NCBI GenBank assembly: GCA_028692035.1
Contig: JAQUYD010000001.1
Coordinates: 124,001 to 188,000, forward strand
Origin: Oscillospiraceae bacterium
GTDB taxonomy: Bacteria > Bacillota > Clostridia > Oscillospirales > Ruminococcaceae
DNA length: 64,000 bases
Direction: 5' to 3'
In this document: positions 9,167 through 18,939 of the stretch, one piece after another
Layout: each line of letters begins with the position of its first letter
How positions within the stretch are numbered: the stretch's first letter is position 1
Notes under the pieces: model-generated
The model's database searches: none
What the model was told of the DNA's origin: nothing
The model's input: the letters and a program-made list of their open reading frames with translations, nothing else
Position numbers and translations under genes: made by a program

Positions 9167-9920
9167 CGAGTTCTCTCCATATGGTATTGAAATACTCCTG
9201 AAACTCCCGCTGCTCCCGGCGCTGCAGCGGCGTTAAATCCGGATCGGTAAAGTGGATTTCCATCGTCCGGGCAATGTGTGCCGGCCGACGGGAAAGGACA
9301 ATGACCCGGTCAGACATGCTGATGCTCTCCGAGATATCATGGGTCACCATCAAAATCGTTTTCTGCTCAAGCTTTAAAATGTGATACACATCGTCGGTCA
9401 CAGCAAGGCGCGTTTGATAGTCCAGCGCTGAGAACGCCTCGTCCAACAGAAAAATTTCCGGCTTTATCGCGAGTGTTCGGATCAGCGCAGCCCGCTGCCG
9501 CATGCCGCCGGAAAGCTGAGAAGGATATTTATCCCGAAAATCCCACAATCCGTAAGCTTTTAAAAGGCTCTCAGTGTATGCAGCGGTTTCCCGGGTCAGC
9601 ATGTTACGAATCTCCAGCCCCAGCACAGCGTTTTGATAGATACTGCGCCATTCCAGCAGATTATCGCGCTGGAGCATATAACCAATATGCGGGGAGATTC
9701 CTTCAACCGGCTCTCCCTGCAGCAAAACGCGGCCATACGTCGGCCGGATCATTCCTGCCACGATGGACAATAGGGTGGATTTCCCGCATCCGCTTGGTCC
9801 CACGATACTGACAAATTCCCCCTTCTCCACCGAAAAGCTGATCTCTTCCAGCGCAGTCAGTTCGCCGTTTTCGGCTTGATAGGTCTGTGAAATTTGTTCC
9901 ACTTTTAAGATTTCCTCCAT
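9153..9920 (-). CDS. ABC importer ATP-binding protein, SsuB/TauB-type
   Basis: A 255-aa ABC ATPase. Walker A GPSGCGKST (41-49), signature LSGGMRQRAALIR, Walker B IFLLDEAFSALD and switch histidine (MVTHDISES) are all present, so it should be catalytically competent. It is the first gene of the importer operon. The ATG at 9920 is preferred because GGGGGGAG lies 4-5 nt upstream; an in-frame TTG at 9941 is an alternative. Sequence style matches the nitrate/sulfonate/taurine/HMP importer group. Confidence 0.9.
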   Translation of the reverse strand: MEEILKVEQISQTYQAENGELTALEEISFSVEKGEFVSIVGPSGCGKSTLLSIVAGMIRPTYGRVLLQGEPVEGISPHIGYMLQRDNLLEWRSIYQNAVLGLEIRNMLTRETAAYTESLLKAYGLWDFRDKYPSQLSGGMRQRAALIRTLAIKPEIFLLDEAFSALDYQTRLAVTDDVYHILKLEQKTILMVTHDISESISMSDRVIVLSRRPAHIARTMEIHFTDPDLTPLQRREQREFQEYFNTIWRELDVHV

Positions 9921-10053
9921 TTCACTCCCCCCGTTGTGCAAAAGTACAAGATTTTTCCTTCCGCCAATTTCAACTCGTTAACATTCTATTCCAACACCCC
10001 CTTCCGGGTTCAAACAACAGAGGGTGTTGCCGCCGCTCCTGGTCAGAAAAGCA

Positions 10054-10081
10054 TTGACAAATTGCAGAAAATATATATACT
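10054..10081 (+). promoter_or_regulatory. SigA-type promoter of the 2-hydroxyacid dehydrogenase gene
   Basis: A perfect TTGACA (10054-10059), 16-bp spacer and TATACT (10076-10081), about 105 nt before the ATG at 10186. Confidence 0.7.
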
Positions 10082-10185
10082 TGTATACAATTAGTGATTG
10101 AGAAAAGAATGCTTTCTTCGGCGGATATCAATACCGCCATTGGTTGGAATGTTAGGCGAAGTATTTGTTGAAAGGATGAAGCAAA

Positions 10186-11193
10186 ATGAAAGCTGTTGTA
10201 TTTCAAGGGCAGTCCCATGCGCCAAATCTTCCTTATGCGGAGCTGATTGAGCGTTGGGAACCGTTGAAAAAGATTTCCGCTATCAAGGAGGTGCGAATTA
10301 TCGATGCCTCCCAGTATCCGGATCAAACGCAGCGGAATTTGATCGGGGATGCCGACGTCGCGATGGGGCTTTGGATCACCGACAATTTTTTCGATGAAGA
10401 TTTTTTTAAAGAACACCCAAATCTCAAATACGCGTCCACCTCAAGCCATGGATTTGGGTACATCGACAAAGCGCTGACGCAGCGGCATGGCTTGACCGTC
10501 ACCAACACCGTTTATGGCGATGTGACAATTTCCCAGTATGCAATGGCGCTATTATTTGAGATCTGCAATCATGTGAGCCGCCACAGCGATTATATAAAGT
10601 TTGAGTATCTCAACGACGTATCGCCCCAAAAAAGCTTTAGCCGTTTATTTCATCCGCTCATCGAGCTGTACGGCAAAACCATGGGAATCGTCGGCCTCGG
10701 GAACATCGGTTATTGGACCGCAAAAATGGCCTCGGGCTTCGGCATGAAAATCATCGCCTACGACCCCTTTCCCCACACCGGAGACAAATACCAGTTCATT
10801 GAACAGGTGCCCTTTGACGAATTGCTGGCGCGATCAGACGTCATTTCCCTGCATTGCCCTTACACCGATCAGAATCAGGATTTGATCAACGAGCAAAGCA
10901 TCGCGAAAATGAAGGACGGCGTCATCCTCATCAACACCGCCCGCGGCGGACTTGTTGACGAAAGCGCCTTGTACAACGCGCTAATGAGCCGCAAAATCTA
11001 TGCCGCCGGGCTGGACGTATTGAAAGAAGAGCCTCCTGCCCGCCGTATTCCGCTGATGGATTGTCCCTATTGCACCATCACGGGGCATATTGCCTGGCTT
11101 ACCAAAGAGGCCCGCCTACGGTCAGTGGATTTGCAGATTGAAAATTTTGCAAATTACCTGGCTGGGCGTCCTACCAGCGTCATTAACGAATAA
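10186..11193 (+). CDS. D-isomer-specific 2-hydroxyacid dehydrogenase
   Basis: A 335-aa NAD(P)-dependent dehydrogenase of the D-2-hydroxyacid family (glycerate, phosphoglycerate or lactate-type). The Rossmann motif is VGLGNIG near 169-175, followed by an acidic YDPF that suggests NAD. The three catalytic residues are visible: Arg in NTARGGLVDE, Glu in the LKEEPP stretch and His in ITGHIAW. There is no C-terminal ACT domain, arguing against a classical SerA. It stands alone with its own strong promoter and a bidirectional terminator shared with polC. The exact substrate is not resolvable from sequence. Confidence 0.88.
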   Translation: MKAVVFQGQSHAPNLPYAELIERWEPLKKISAIKEVRIIDASQYPDQTQRNLIGDADVAMGLWITDNFFDEDFFKEHPNLKYASTSSHGFGYIDKALTQRHGLTVTNTVYGDVTISQYAMALLFEICNHVSRHSDYIKFEYLNDVSPQKSFSRLFHPLIELYGKTMGIVGLGNIGYWTAKMASGFGMKIIAYDPFPHTGDKYQFIEQVPFDELLARSDVISLHCPYTDQNQDLINEQSIAKMKDGVILINTARGGLVDESALYNALMSRKIYAAGLDVLKEEPPARRIPLMDCPYCTITGHIAWLTKEARLRSVDLQIENFANYLAGRPTSVINE

Positions 11194-11205
11194 TCCATTC
11201 ACTCA

Positions 11206-11245
11206 AAAGGCCATCAAAACGGCAGCTGCCGCTTTGATGGCCTTT
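11206..11245. terminator. Bidirectional terminator between the dehydrogenase gene and polC
   Basis: A 40-bp near-perfect palindrome with one mismatch per arm, centred at 11225/11226, between two convergent genes. It is flanked by AAAA on the left and TTT on the right. Confidence 0.8.
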
Positions 11246-11278
11246 GGGATTGCATTCGTTTCGATTCGGTTCTCCCTT

Positions 11279-14200
11279 TTAAAAGAAAGTCATCTGGCTG
11301 GAATCGGGCAGGCCGTCCAGCGCGCCGGACTGATTGAGGATCTCCAGCACTGACTTGGACACGCCGGCCCGGGTCTGCACCTCATCCTTAGAAATATAAG
11401 GCCCTTGTGCCGCCGCTTCCTGTAGGTTCTGGGCCGCGCTGACCCCTAGCCCTTTCAGTGCGTTGAACGGCAGGCGGATTTTTCCGTCCTCCACCTGGTA
11501 TTTGGTGGCATGGGACAAGAACAAATCCACCGGCAAAAAGGAGAAGCCACGCGCCAGCATTTCATTGACGATCTGCAGGCTGTTATACTGTTCCTCCTCT
11601 TTCGCGGTTCGCTCGTTGCCTTTTATCCGCAGCCCATCCATCTTTATTTTCACCGCCGGTTTGCCTTTCACCGCCGCGTCGGCGTCGAAATCCTCGCCGC
11701 GGACGGTAAACATGGTGGCGTAAAACTCCAACGGATAGTAAATTTTATACCAGCCTAGCCGGATCGCCGCAATGACATACGCCGCCGCATGGGCCTTGGG
11801 AAACATGTATTTGATCTTTAAGCAGCTATCAATATACCATTGGGGCACCCCGTGCTCCAGCATGGCTTTTTTATGCTCGTCGGTCAACAGCTTCGGCGCG
11901 TTACCCTTACGGGTGATCTCCATAATTTTAAACGCCATGTTGGGGTCCAGCCCCTTCTGGATCAAGTAGATCATAATGCTGTCACGGGTGCCGATAACCT
12001 CCGAAATGGTACAGGTGCCGTTTTTAATCAGCTCCTGGGCATTGCCCAGCCATACGTCGGTACCGTGGGACAGGCCGGAGATCTGCAAAAGATCCGCAAA
12101 GGTCTTGGGCTGCGCGTCAATTAACATTTGCCGGACAAAGTTGGTGCCCATCTCCGGCAGCGCCAACGAGCCGGTGTTGCAGGAAATTTCCTCCTCGCTG
12201 ACGCCCAACGCTTCCGGCGATGTAAACAGGCTGAAAATCTTGGGATCCGAGGTGTCCACCTCCATGACCTTCACGCCGGTCATATCCTCCAGATGCTTAT
12301 ACAACGTCGGCACATCGTGGCCCAGCAAATCTAATTTCAAAATCGTATCATGGAGCGAATGGAAATCAAAATGGGTCGTCAAAATTCCAGAACCCGCATC
12401 GTCCGCCGGATGCTGGATCGGCGCGAAATCGGCGGCCTCGAACTGATTGGGTATAACGACCATGCCGCCAGGGTGCTGGCCGGTGGTCCGCTTAACGCCC
12501 GCGCATCCAGCCGCCAGCCGCAGTTCTTCCGACTTGTGGGCTACCCGTCCCCGCTCCTCCATGTACTTTTTAACAAAGCCATAGGCAGTCTTTTCCGCCA
12601 CTGTGGAGATGGTACCGGCCTTGAACACATGGGTCTTGCCGAACAGCTCCTCGGTGTACCGATGGGCTTGGTTTTGATATTCACCGGAAAAGTTTAAGTC
12701 AATATCCGGTGCTTTATCGCCGTTAAAGCCCAAAAACGTCTCAAAAGGAATGTCGTGCCCGTCGCGCCTATATGGCGCACCGCATTCCGGACAGTTTTTC
12801 GGCGGTAGGTCAAAGCCGGATCCGTAAGCCCCGTCCGTCACAAACTCGCTGTGTTTGCAGTGGGGGCAGACATAATGGGGCGGCAGCGGATTGACCTCCG
12901 AAATGCCCGCCATCGTCGCCACAAAAGAGGAACCAACCGATCCTCGGGACCCGACCAGATAGCCGTTCTCCTCCGATTTCCAAACCAGTTTTTGGGCAAT
13001 GATGTACAACACCGCAAACCCATGCTTAATAATGGAGGTCAATTCCCGATCCAGCCGCTTGGCCACCAGCTCCGGCACCGGATCCCCATAAATTTCCCGC
13101 GCTTTGCTCCAGGTGATATTTTGCAGATCCTCTTCCGCCCCGTCAATCGTGGGGGTAAAGGTTCCGTCGGGGATCGGCTTGATTTTTTCCACTCGATCCG
13201 CAATTTGATTGGGGTTGCTCACAACCACCTCATAGGCTTTTTCTTCGCCCAGATAAGAGAATTCCCGCAGCATCTCGTCGGTGGTGCGCAGATACAAGGG
13301 CGATTGCTGATCCGTATCTTTGAAACCCATGCCCGCCAGCAGGATCTGGCGGAAAATATTGTCCTTTTCGTCCATCATATGTACATCGCAGGTGGCGCAC
13401 ACCGGAATTTTCAGGGTGTCGCCCAGCCGGACGATGGTGCGGTTGTAATTCCGAAGTTGCTCTTCGTCTTTGGCGGTGCCGTTGTGAACCATGAACAGGT
13501 TGTTCTGGATCGGCTGAATTTCCAGGAAATCATAGAATTTGGCGATTGCGCAAAGCTCGCCCCAGCTTTTTCCATCCACCACTGCCCGGAACAGCTCCCC
13601 CGCTTCACAGGCGCTGCCCAGAATCAGCCCTTCGCGGTAGCGGATCAATTCGCTTTTGGGGATGCGGGGCTTTTTATAAAAATAATCCAGATGGGACTTG
13701 GAAATCAGCTGATACAAATTTTTAAGCCCCGTCAGGTTTTTGACCAAAATAATTTGATGATAGGAATAGGCGTTTTTATAATCCACACCGGACAGTCCGG
13801 TATTGATTTGCTGAATACTTTGGATTTCTTTCTCTTTTTGCAGAATTTCGGCCAATTTGATATAAATTTCAGCCAAAATCCGCGCGTCGTCGCATGCCCG
13901 GTGATGATTGAAATTGCCAAGCTGCAAATATTTGGCCACCGTGTCCAGCTTGTGGTTGCGCAAATTTGGAAATAACTTGCGCGCAATCGGCACCGTATCA
14001 ATAGCAGTAAACCGGTATGGCATTTTGCACCGGGCCGCCGCCGCTTTGACAAATCCCGTATCGAACGGCGCATTGTGGGCCACCAGTACCGCATCCTCCC
14101 CACCGCAGAACCCATAGAACTGGCGCAGGGCTTCGTCCTCCAGCGGCGCGTCGGCCACCATCTCGTTGGTGATGCCTGTCAGTTGGGTAATTTTTTCTGG

Positions 14201-15601
14201 GATCGGCTGCTGGGGGTTCACAAAGGTATTGAAGGAACCCCTCACCTCCCCGTTTTCCAGCCGCACCGCACCGATCTCGGTGATCCGGTCGTTACCGGCG
14301 GAAAGGCCGGTTGTTTCCAGGTCAAACACAATATAAGAACCGGCCAGCGGCATTTCCCGGCCGCCGCTGACAATGGGGATCATGTCATTGATAAAATAGC
14401 TTTCCACCCCGTAAATAACCTTGAAATCCCCGCCCGCTTTGGCGATGGCCGCCGCCGCGCCAGCCGCTTCCGGGAAAGCCTGCGCCACACCGTGATCGGT
14501 GATGGCGATGGCCTTATGTCCCCATTCATAGGCACGGTTAACCAAATCCTTTGCATTGACCACTGCGTCCATGGCGGACATTTTGGTATGGGCGTGCAGC
14601 TCCACACGCTTTTCAGGGGCCTTATCCTGGCGAATCAGCTTTTTCACTGTGCAGATGTCGTAAGGCCGGATGGAAATCTCGCCGTCATATTTATCGTAAG
14701 ACGCTTCGCCCCGGACAAGTACTGTCTTGCCCTTGGTTAGGGGCTCGTAACTTGCCGCTTTTTCCTTCTCGGTGATGACCTTCATCACATTGGAGCTGGT
14801 GTAATCTGTAAAATGGATGGCCAAAATCACTTTGGAGCCGTCCCTGGATTCGCGGCTGTCCACCGCAAAAATATCACCCCAGACGATGACCTTGCCGCTC
14901 TCCACATCCACAGAATCCAAGGAAATCGGTTTTTCTTTTATTGCCCGGCCAACGATAACCGTCAACGATTCCCGATCAAAGGGAAGCTCCCCCGTGTCAA
15001 AGGCGATTGTCTGGCTTTTAGGTACCGCCTTTTTCTCCTGCACCACCTGTTGCTTTTCCTGTTGGATCTTCACAATTTTTTGCCGGTTTTGTTCGGCCGA
15101 CTGGGCAAACTCCTTGGAATACTCCTCCAATTCGGTCACCCCGTCAAAGGCGATCTCGACTGCCACGCTAAATTCCTGCTGGAGAATCTCCCGGATACGC
15201 CGGTCGCTCCCCGCGCCTTGTAAAAGCGCCAGCCCGCCCCGCTGTAAATGGATCTGCATGATGTTGCCGTCCCAATCGGCGCTCACCCCATCTAAAAAAC
15301 CGTTGACCAGACAGTTGCGGTGGCGCAATTCTTCTACCACCTGCCCGATGTAACCGCCGTCTAGCAGCTCTTTGTCGTATCGCGGGGCCAGGACGCATTT
15401 TTTTAGCCGCAATTTTTGGGACAACTGCTTTTCCACTGCGTATAACTGCTCTTTTGGCACAATGGCCCCAAGCCGCAAGCCCACCTGCAAAAATGCCTGT
15501 TCTCGAGAAAGGGTCATGGACGCCACCTGCGCCTGCGCCAGGTTGTCGGGCAAATTCACACACAAATTGCCAAACAATGCGCCAAAACAATTCGAGTCCA
15601 T
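11279..15601 (-). CDS. polC: DNA polymerase III alpha subunit, Gram-positive PolC type
   Basis: A 1440-aa replicative polymerase with built-in 3'-5' proofreading, the hallmark of low-G+C Gram-positives. Domain order: N-terminal region, OB-fold (about 215-325), PHP domain starting VELHAHTKMSAMDA (about 332) and split by the DEDDh exonuclease (FDLETTGL near 427), then the polymerase core with a zinc-binding CPHC...CPEC segment (about 920-945) and the catalytic acidic motif PDIDLNFSGEYQ (about 969). The ATG has GGAGG 7 nt upstream. It ends the long cdsA-dxr-rseP-ispG-polC block, a conserved Firmicute arrangement. Confidence 0.97.
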   Translation of the reverse strand: MDSNCFGALFGNLCVNLPDNLAQAQVASMTLSREQAFLQVGLRLGAIVPKEQLYAVEKQLSQKLRLKKCVLAPRYDKELLDGGYIGQVVEELRHRNCLVNGFLDGVSADWDGNIMQIHLQRGGLALLQGAGSDRRIREILQQEFSVAVEIAFDGVTELEEYSKEFAQSAEQNRQKIVKIQQEKQQVVQEKKAVPKSQTIAFDTGELPFDRESLTVIVGRAIKEKPISLDSVDVESGKVIVWGDIFAVDSRESRDGSKVILAIHFTDYTSSNVMKVITEKEKAASYEPLTKGKTVLVRGEASYDKYDGEISIRPYDICTVKKLIRQDKAPEKRVELHAHTKMSAMDAVVNAKDLVNRAYEWGHKAIAITDHGVAQAFPEAAGAAAAIAKAGGDFKVIYGVESYFINDMIPIVSGGREMPLAGSYIVFDLETTGLSAGNDRITEIGAVRLENGEVRGSFNTFVNPQQPIPEKITQLTGITNEMVADAPLEDEALRQFYGFCGGEDAVLVAHNAPFDTGFVKAAAARCKMPYRFTAIDTVPIARKLFPNLRNHKLDTVAKYLQLGNFNHHRACDDARILAEIYIKLAEILQKEKEIQSIQQINTGLSGVDYKNAYSYHQIILVKNLTGLKNLYQLISKSHLDYFYKKPRIPKSELIRYREGLILGSACEAGELFRAVVDGKSWGELCAIAKFYDFLEIQPIQNNLFMVHNGTAKDEEQLRNYNRTIVRLGDTLKIPVCATCDVHMMDEKDNIFRQILLAGMGFKDTDQQSPLYLRTTDEMLREFSYLGEEKAYEVVVSNPNQIADRVEKIKPIPDGTFTPTIDGAEEDLQNITWSKAREIYGDPVPELVAKRLDRELTSIIKHGFAVLYIIAQKLVWKSEENGYLVGSRGSVGSSFVATMAGISEVNPLPPHYVCPHCKHSEFVTDGAYGSGFDLPPKNCPECGAPYRRDGHDIPFETFLGFNGDKAPDIDLNFSGEYQNQAHRYTEELFGKTHVFKAGTISTVAEKTAYGFVKKYMEERGRVAHKSEELRLAAGCAGVKRTTGQHPGGMVVIPNQFEAADFAPIQHPADDAGSGILTTHFDFHSLHDTILKLDLLGHDVPTLYKHLEDMTGVKVMEVDTSDPKIFSLFTSPEALGVSEEEISCNTGSLALPEMGTNFVRQMLIDAQPKTFADLLQISGLSHGTDVWLGNAQELIKNGTCTISEVIGTRDSIMIYLIQKGLDPNMAFKIMEITRKGNAPKLLTDEHKKAMLEHGVPQWYIDSCLKIKYMFPKAHAAAYVIAAIRLGWYKIYYPLEFYATMFTVRGEDFDADAAVKGKPAVKIKMDGLRIKGNERTAKEEEQYNSLQIVNEMLARGFSFLPVDLFLSHATKYQVEDGKIRLPFNALKGLGVSAAQNLQEAAAQGPYISKDEVQTRAGVSKSVLEILNQSGALDGLPDSSQMTFF

Positions 15602-15628
15602 TCCTTTCCCTCCTTTTTTCAGATACGG

Positions 15629-16675
15629 TTACATTTTTTCGATCTCCGAAAGCAATACGTTCAAAATATCTTTTTCAGGGAATTTCCCCAAAATTTTTCC
15701 TTTTTTAAACAGCAGTGCCTCGCCGATTCCGCCTGCAATTCCGATATCCGCTTCCCGCGCCTCGCCCGGACCGTTGACCGCGCAGCCCATCACCGCCACG
15801 GTAATCGGCTTTTGGCAATCCCGCAGCTTTTCCTCGACCTGGTTTGCCAAAGCGATCAGGTCGATGTTGGTTCTTCCGCAGGTGGGGCAAGAAATGATAC
15901 GCACCCCCTCATCCCGCAGGCCAATGGCTTTGAGAATATCTTTAGCCGCCGCAATTTCCCTCACCGGATCGTCGGTAAGGGATACGCGGATGGTGTCGCC
16001 GATCCCATCTAACAGCAACGAACCGATGCCCGCCGCTGATTTGATCAGCCCCATCCGCTCGGTGCCCGCCTCGGTCACGCCCAAATGCAGCGGATATTCG
16101 CACCGCTGCGCCACCAAACGGTAAGCGTCAACCATTGTTTTGACATCGGAGGACTTGATGGAAATCACGATATCGTTAAAATCATTTTTTTCCAGCAGCG
16201 ACACATGGCGCATGGCGCTTTCCACCAGGGCCTCCGCTGTCGGCGCGCCATATTTTTCCAGCAGCTCCTTTTCCAGCGATCCACTATTCACTCCGATGCG
16301 GATGGGAATATTTTTAGCTTTGCAGGCTTTTACCACCGCCCGAACGCGGCTTTTATCCCCAATATTGCCGGGATTGATCCGCACCTTGTCGACACCCGCC
16401 GCCACACACTCCAGCGCCAACCGGTAATCAAAATGGATATCCGCCACCAGTGGAATGGCGATTTTATTTTTGATGGCGTCTACCAGCCGGACCGCTTCCA
16501 TATCCGGGATTGCCACCCGCACGATTTCGCAGCCAACCTGTTCCAATTCCACCGCCTGCTGGACGTTTCCCTCCACATCCGCCGCGGGCCGGCAGAGCAT
16601 GGATTGGATGCTCACCGGCGCGTCCCCGCCAATGAAAACATTACCCGCCTTGACCTGCCTGGAAACACGGATCAT
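15629..16675 (-). CDS. ispG: 4-hydroxy-3-methylbut-2-en-1-yl diphosphate synthase
   Basis: IspG (GcpE), 348 aa, the [4Fe-4S] enzyme that converts MEcPP to HMBPP in the MEP isoprenoid pathway. Cluster cysteines are visible in ISCPTCGR and in VMGCAVNGPGEA, followed by ADIGIAGG. The ATG at 16675 is chosen over a GTG at 16684 because AGGGG lies 8 nt before it; the GTG would have no spacer. It directly follows rseP and, with dxr upstream, gives two MEP-pathway enzymes in one transcript. Confidence 0.95.
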   Translation of the reverse strand: MIRVSRQVKAGNVFIGGDAPVSIQSMLCRPAADVEGNVQQAVELEQVGCEIVRVAIPDMEAVRLVDAIKNKIAIPLVADIHFDYRLALECVAAGVDKVRINPGNIGDKSRVRAVVKACKAKNIPIRIGVNSGSLEKELLEKYGAPTAEALVESAMRHVSLLEKNDFNDIVISIKSSDVKTMVDAYRLVAQRCEYPLHLGVTEAGTERMGLIKSAAGIGSLLLDGIGDTIRVSLTDDPVREIAAAKDILKAIGLRDEGVRIISCPTCGRTNIDLIALANQVEEKLRDCQKPITVAVMGCAVNGPGEAREADIGIAGGIGEALLFKKGKILGKFPEKDILNVLLSEIEKM

Positions 16676-16680
16676 ACCTT

Positions 16681-17700
16681 TCACCCCTTAAACAGCCGTA
16701 CAATATCATTAAACGTCACAACGATCATCAAACCAATCAACAGCACAAATCCCAGCGCATGGACATACCCCTCATATTTGGGGTTGATTGGTTTGCCCCG
16801 CACCGCCTCAATGAGCAAAAACAGCAGCCGCCCGCCATCCAGCGCCGGAATCGGCAAAAGATTAAATACGCCGAGGTTGATAGTGATAAAGGCCGCCAGC
16901 ATCAGAAAAGAAGACAATCCCATCGAACTTGCCTCTCCCACAGCAGTCGCTACTCCCACCGGGCCTGACAACTGATTGATACCAAATTTCCCGGTGACAA
17001 TATCGACCAGGGAAGTCCATACCAGCTTTGCCACCGTGCCCGTATAGAAAAACGCCTGGCGCAGCACGCCGCCCACCGTCTTTTCCTTTCCATACACCTT
17101 AAAATCCAAGGTTGTCGTTACCGTACCGTCCTCCATCGCCTCGGTGGCAAACGGCACATTTTTCAATTCGACCTTCTCTCCATCGCGCAGGACGACCATA
17201 TCCACCGCCCCGTCAGAATCGCGCATCATGGTGTAGAGGATATCATAATCAATGTTGACCGACGAGCCGTTGATCTTTAAAATTCGATCATCCAACTGCA
17301 ACATCTGGCTGCTGGATGCGCCTTCCTCGAACCGGGCGATCGTCGTTGAGCCAATAGCCGTCTGTTGGCTGACCACAATCAGCAGCAGCAAAAAACCCAA
17401 CAGCAAATTCATCAGCGCACCGGCGACGACGATCAGGATCTTCTTCCAGGTCCGCGCTTTGGAAAAGGATCCCTCGTCCTCGCTGTCCTCGTCTTCGCCC
17501 TCCATGCTGACAAAGCCACCGATGGGAAACAAACGCAGCGCATATTGCGTATCCTTTTTTCTGGTTTTCCAAATGACCGGGCCCATACCCAGCGCAAATT
17601 CGTTGACCTTGACCCCTGAAAGCTTTGCCGTGATAAAATGGCCAAATTCATGAATAAAAATCAATACGCCGAACAATAGAATGGTTAAAACAATACTCAA
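16681..17700 (-). CDS. rseP: RIP metalloprotease RseP/RasP (site-2 protease family)
   Basis: A 339-aa intramembrane zinc metalloprotease. The active site HEFGH is at residues 17-21 in TM1, and the second metal motif NLLPIPALDGG lies in the third membrane segment. A PDZ-like region sits between (about 120-190). The family cleaves anti-sigma factors and signal-peptide remnants in the membrane. The start is TTG 17700, preceded by AGGGGG at 9 nt. Position between dxr and ispG is conserved in Firmicutes. Confidence 0.95.
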   Translation of the reverse strand: MSIVLTILLFGVLIFIHEFGHFITAKLSGVKVNEFALGMGPVIWKTRKKDTQYALRLFPIGGFVSMEGEDEDSEDEGSFSKARTWKKILIVVAGALMNLLLGFLLLLIVVSQQTAIGSTTIARFEEGASSSQMLQLDDRILKINGSSVNIDYDILYTMMRDSDGAVDMVVLRDGEKVELKNVPFATEAMEDGTVTTTLDFKVYGKEKTVGGVLRQAFFYTGTVAKLVWTSLVDIVTGKFGINQLSGPVGVATAVGEASSMGLSSFLMLAAFITINLGVFNLLPIPALDGGRLLFLLIEAVRGKPINPKYEGYVHALGFVLLIGLMIVVTFNDIVRLFKG

Positions 17701-17767
17701 ATTCCCAATCCCCCTTTGCTGCGCTGGCGCAGCGATTTGTTTTTTCTGTAAAAACAGAGTGAGCCAC

Positions 17768-18919
17768 TTATCTGCTATGTTCCCTTACAAAACGGCGGGC
17801 TTCCCTCTCCGCCCAAAACACATCCTCCAAACAATAATCCAACGGCAACCGCTGGGCAAACGCCGCCTTTTCCACCAACTCGCCAATCTGTAAAAAACGG
17901 ATCTTATCTGCCCGAAACAACGCCACCGCCTCTTCGTTGGCAGCATTGGCGGCACAGGGATAAAGCCCGCCCATACGGGCCGCATCCATACAAACCCGCA
18001 GACAGGAAAAAGTCTCCAGATCCGGCTGGTAGAAGGTCAGTTTCCCATAATCCACCAACGAAAGGGGTTTAACCCCGCTGGGTACCCGCTGCGGATAGGT
18101 CAGGGCATACTGGATAGGGATCTGCATATCTGGCACCCCCAATTGGGCAATGCAGGATCCATCCACATATTCGATCATCGAATGGATAACGCTTTCGCGA
18201 TGGACCACTACTTCAATATCGTCCACCGGTTTTTGGAACAACCAGCTGGCCTCAATCACTTCCAAGCCCTTGTTCATCAGCGTCGAAGAATCGATGGTCA
18301 GCTTGGCGCCCATAACCCAATTGGGATGGCGCAACGCCTCTTTCACCGTGACCTGCTCCAGTTCCTCCCGTTTTTTGCCGAAAAAAGGCCCACCGGAAGC
18401 CGTCAGGACAATTTTACGCAGCGCCTCTTTTTTCGGACTCCCCTGCAAGCACTGAAAAATCGCAGAATGCTCGCTGTCCACCGGCAGGATGCGCACCTTA
18501 TTTTGCCGGGCCGCTTCCATCACCAGCCGGCCTGCTGCCACCAACGTTTCCTTATTGGCCAAGGCCACATCGGTTCCCGCCCCAATGGCTGCAAGCGTTG
18601 GCTCTAGGCCGATCATCCCGACCACAGAATTGAGTACCAGATCGTTTTCCGGCAAGGATGCAATCTGGCAAAGCCCCTCCATACCGCACAGCACCTGTGT
18701 TTGGATATCCGAAAGCCGCAACTTTAAATCCGCCGCAGCCTCAGGATCCATCATTACCGCATACCGGGGCGAAAAAGCGCGGGCCTGCTGCTCCGCCAGC
18801 TGAACACTCACATTGGCGGAGATCGCCTCTAGGCGGTAGCCCAGCCGCTGGATCACCTGGAGGGCCTGCGTCCCGATCGAACCGGTGGAACCCAATATCG
18901 TAATTCTCTTCTGATCCAT
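17768..18919 (-). CDS. dxr: 1-deoxy-D-xylulose 5-phosphate reductoisomerase
   Basis: Dxr (IspC), 383 aa, performs the committed step of the MEP pathway (DXP to MEP, NADPH-dependent). The N-terminal nucleotide-binding motif GSTGSIGTQAL starts at residue 10. Conserved substrate and metal segments PVDSEHSAIFQCL, TASGGPF and HPNWVMGAKLTIDSSTLMNK are all present. GGAGG lies 7 nt before the ATG. It sits between cdsA and rseP in the block. Confidence 0.96.
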   Translation of the reverse strand: MDQKRITILGSTGSIGTQALQVIQRLGYRLEAISANVSVQLAEQQARAFSPRYAVMMDPEAAADLKLRLSDIQTQVLCGMEGLCQIASLPENDLVLNSVVGMIGLEPTLAAIGAGTDVALANKETLVAAGRLVMEAARQNKVRILPVDSEHSAIFQCLQGSPKKEALRKIVLTASGGPFFGKKREELEQVTVKEALRHPNWVMGAKLTIDSSTLMNKGLEVIEASWLFQKPVDDIEVVVHRESVIHSMIEYVDGSCIAQLGVPDMQIPIQYALTYPQRVPSGVKPLSLVDYGKLTFYQPDLETFSCLRVCMDAARMGGLYPCAANAANEEAVALFRADKIRFLQIGELVEKAAFAQRLPLDYCLEDVFWAEREARRFVREHSR

Positions 18920-18939
18920 ATCTGATCCTCCCCAAGCTG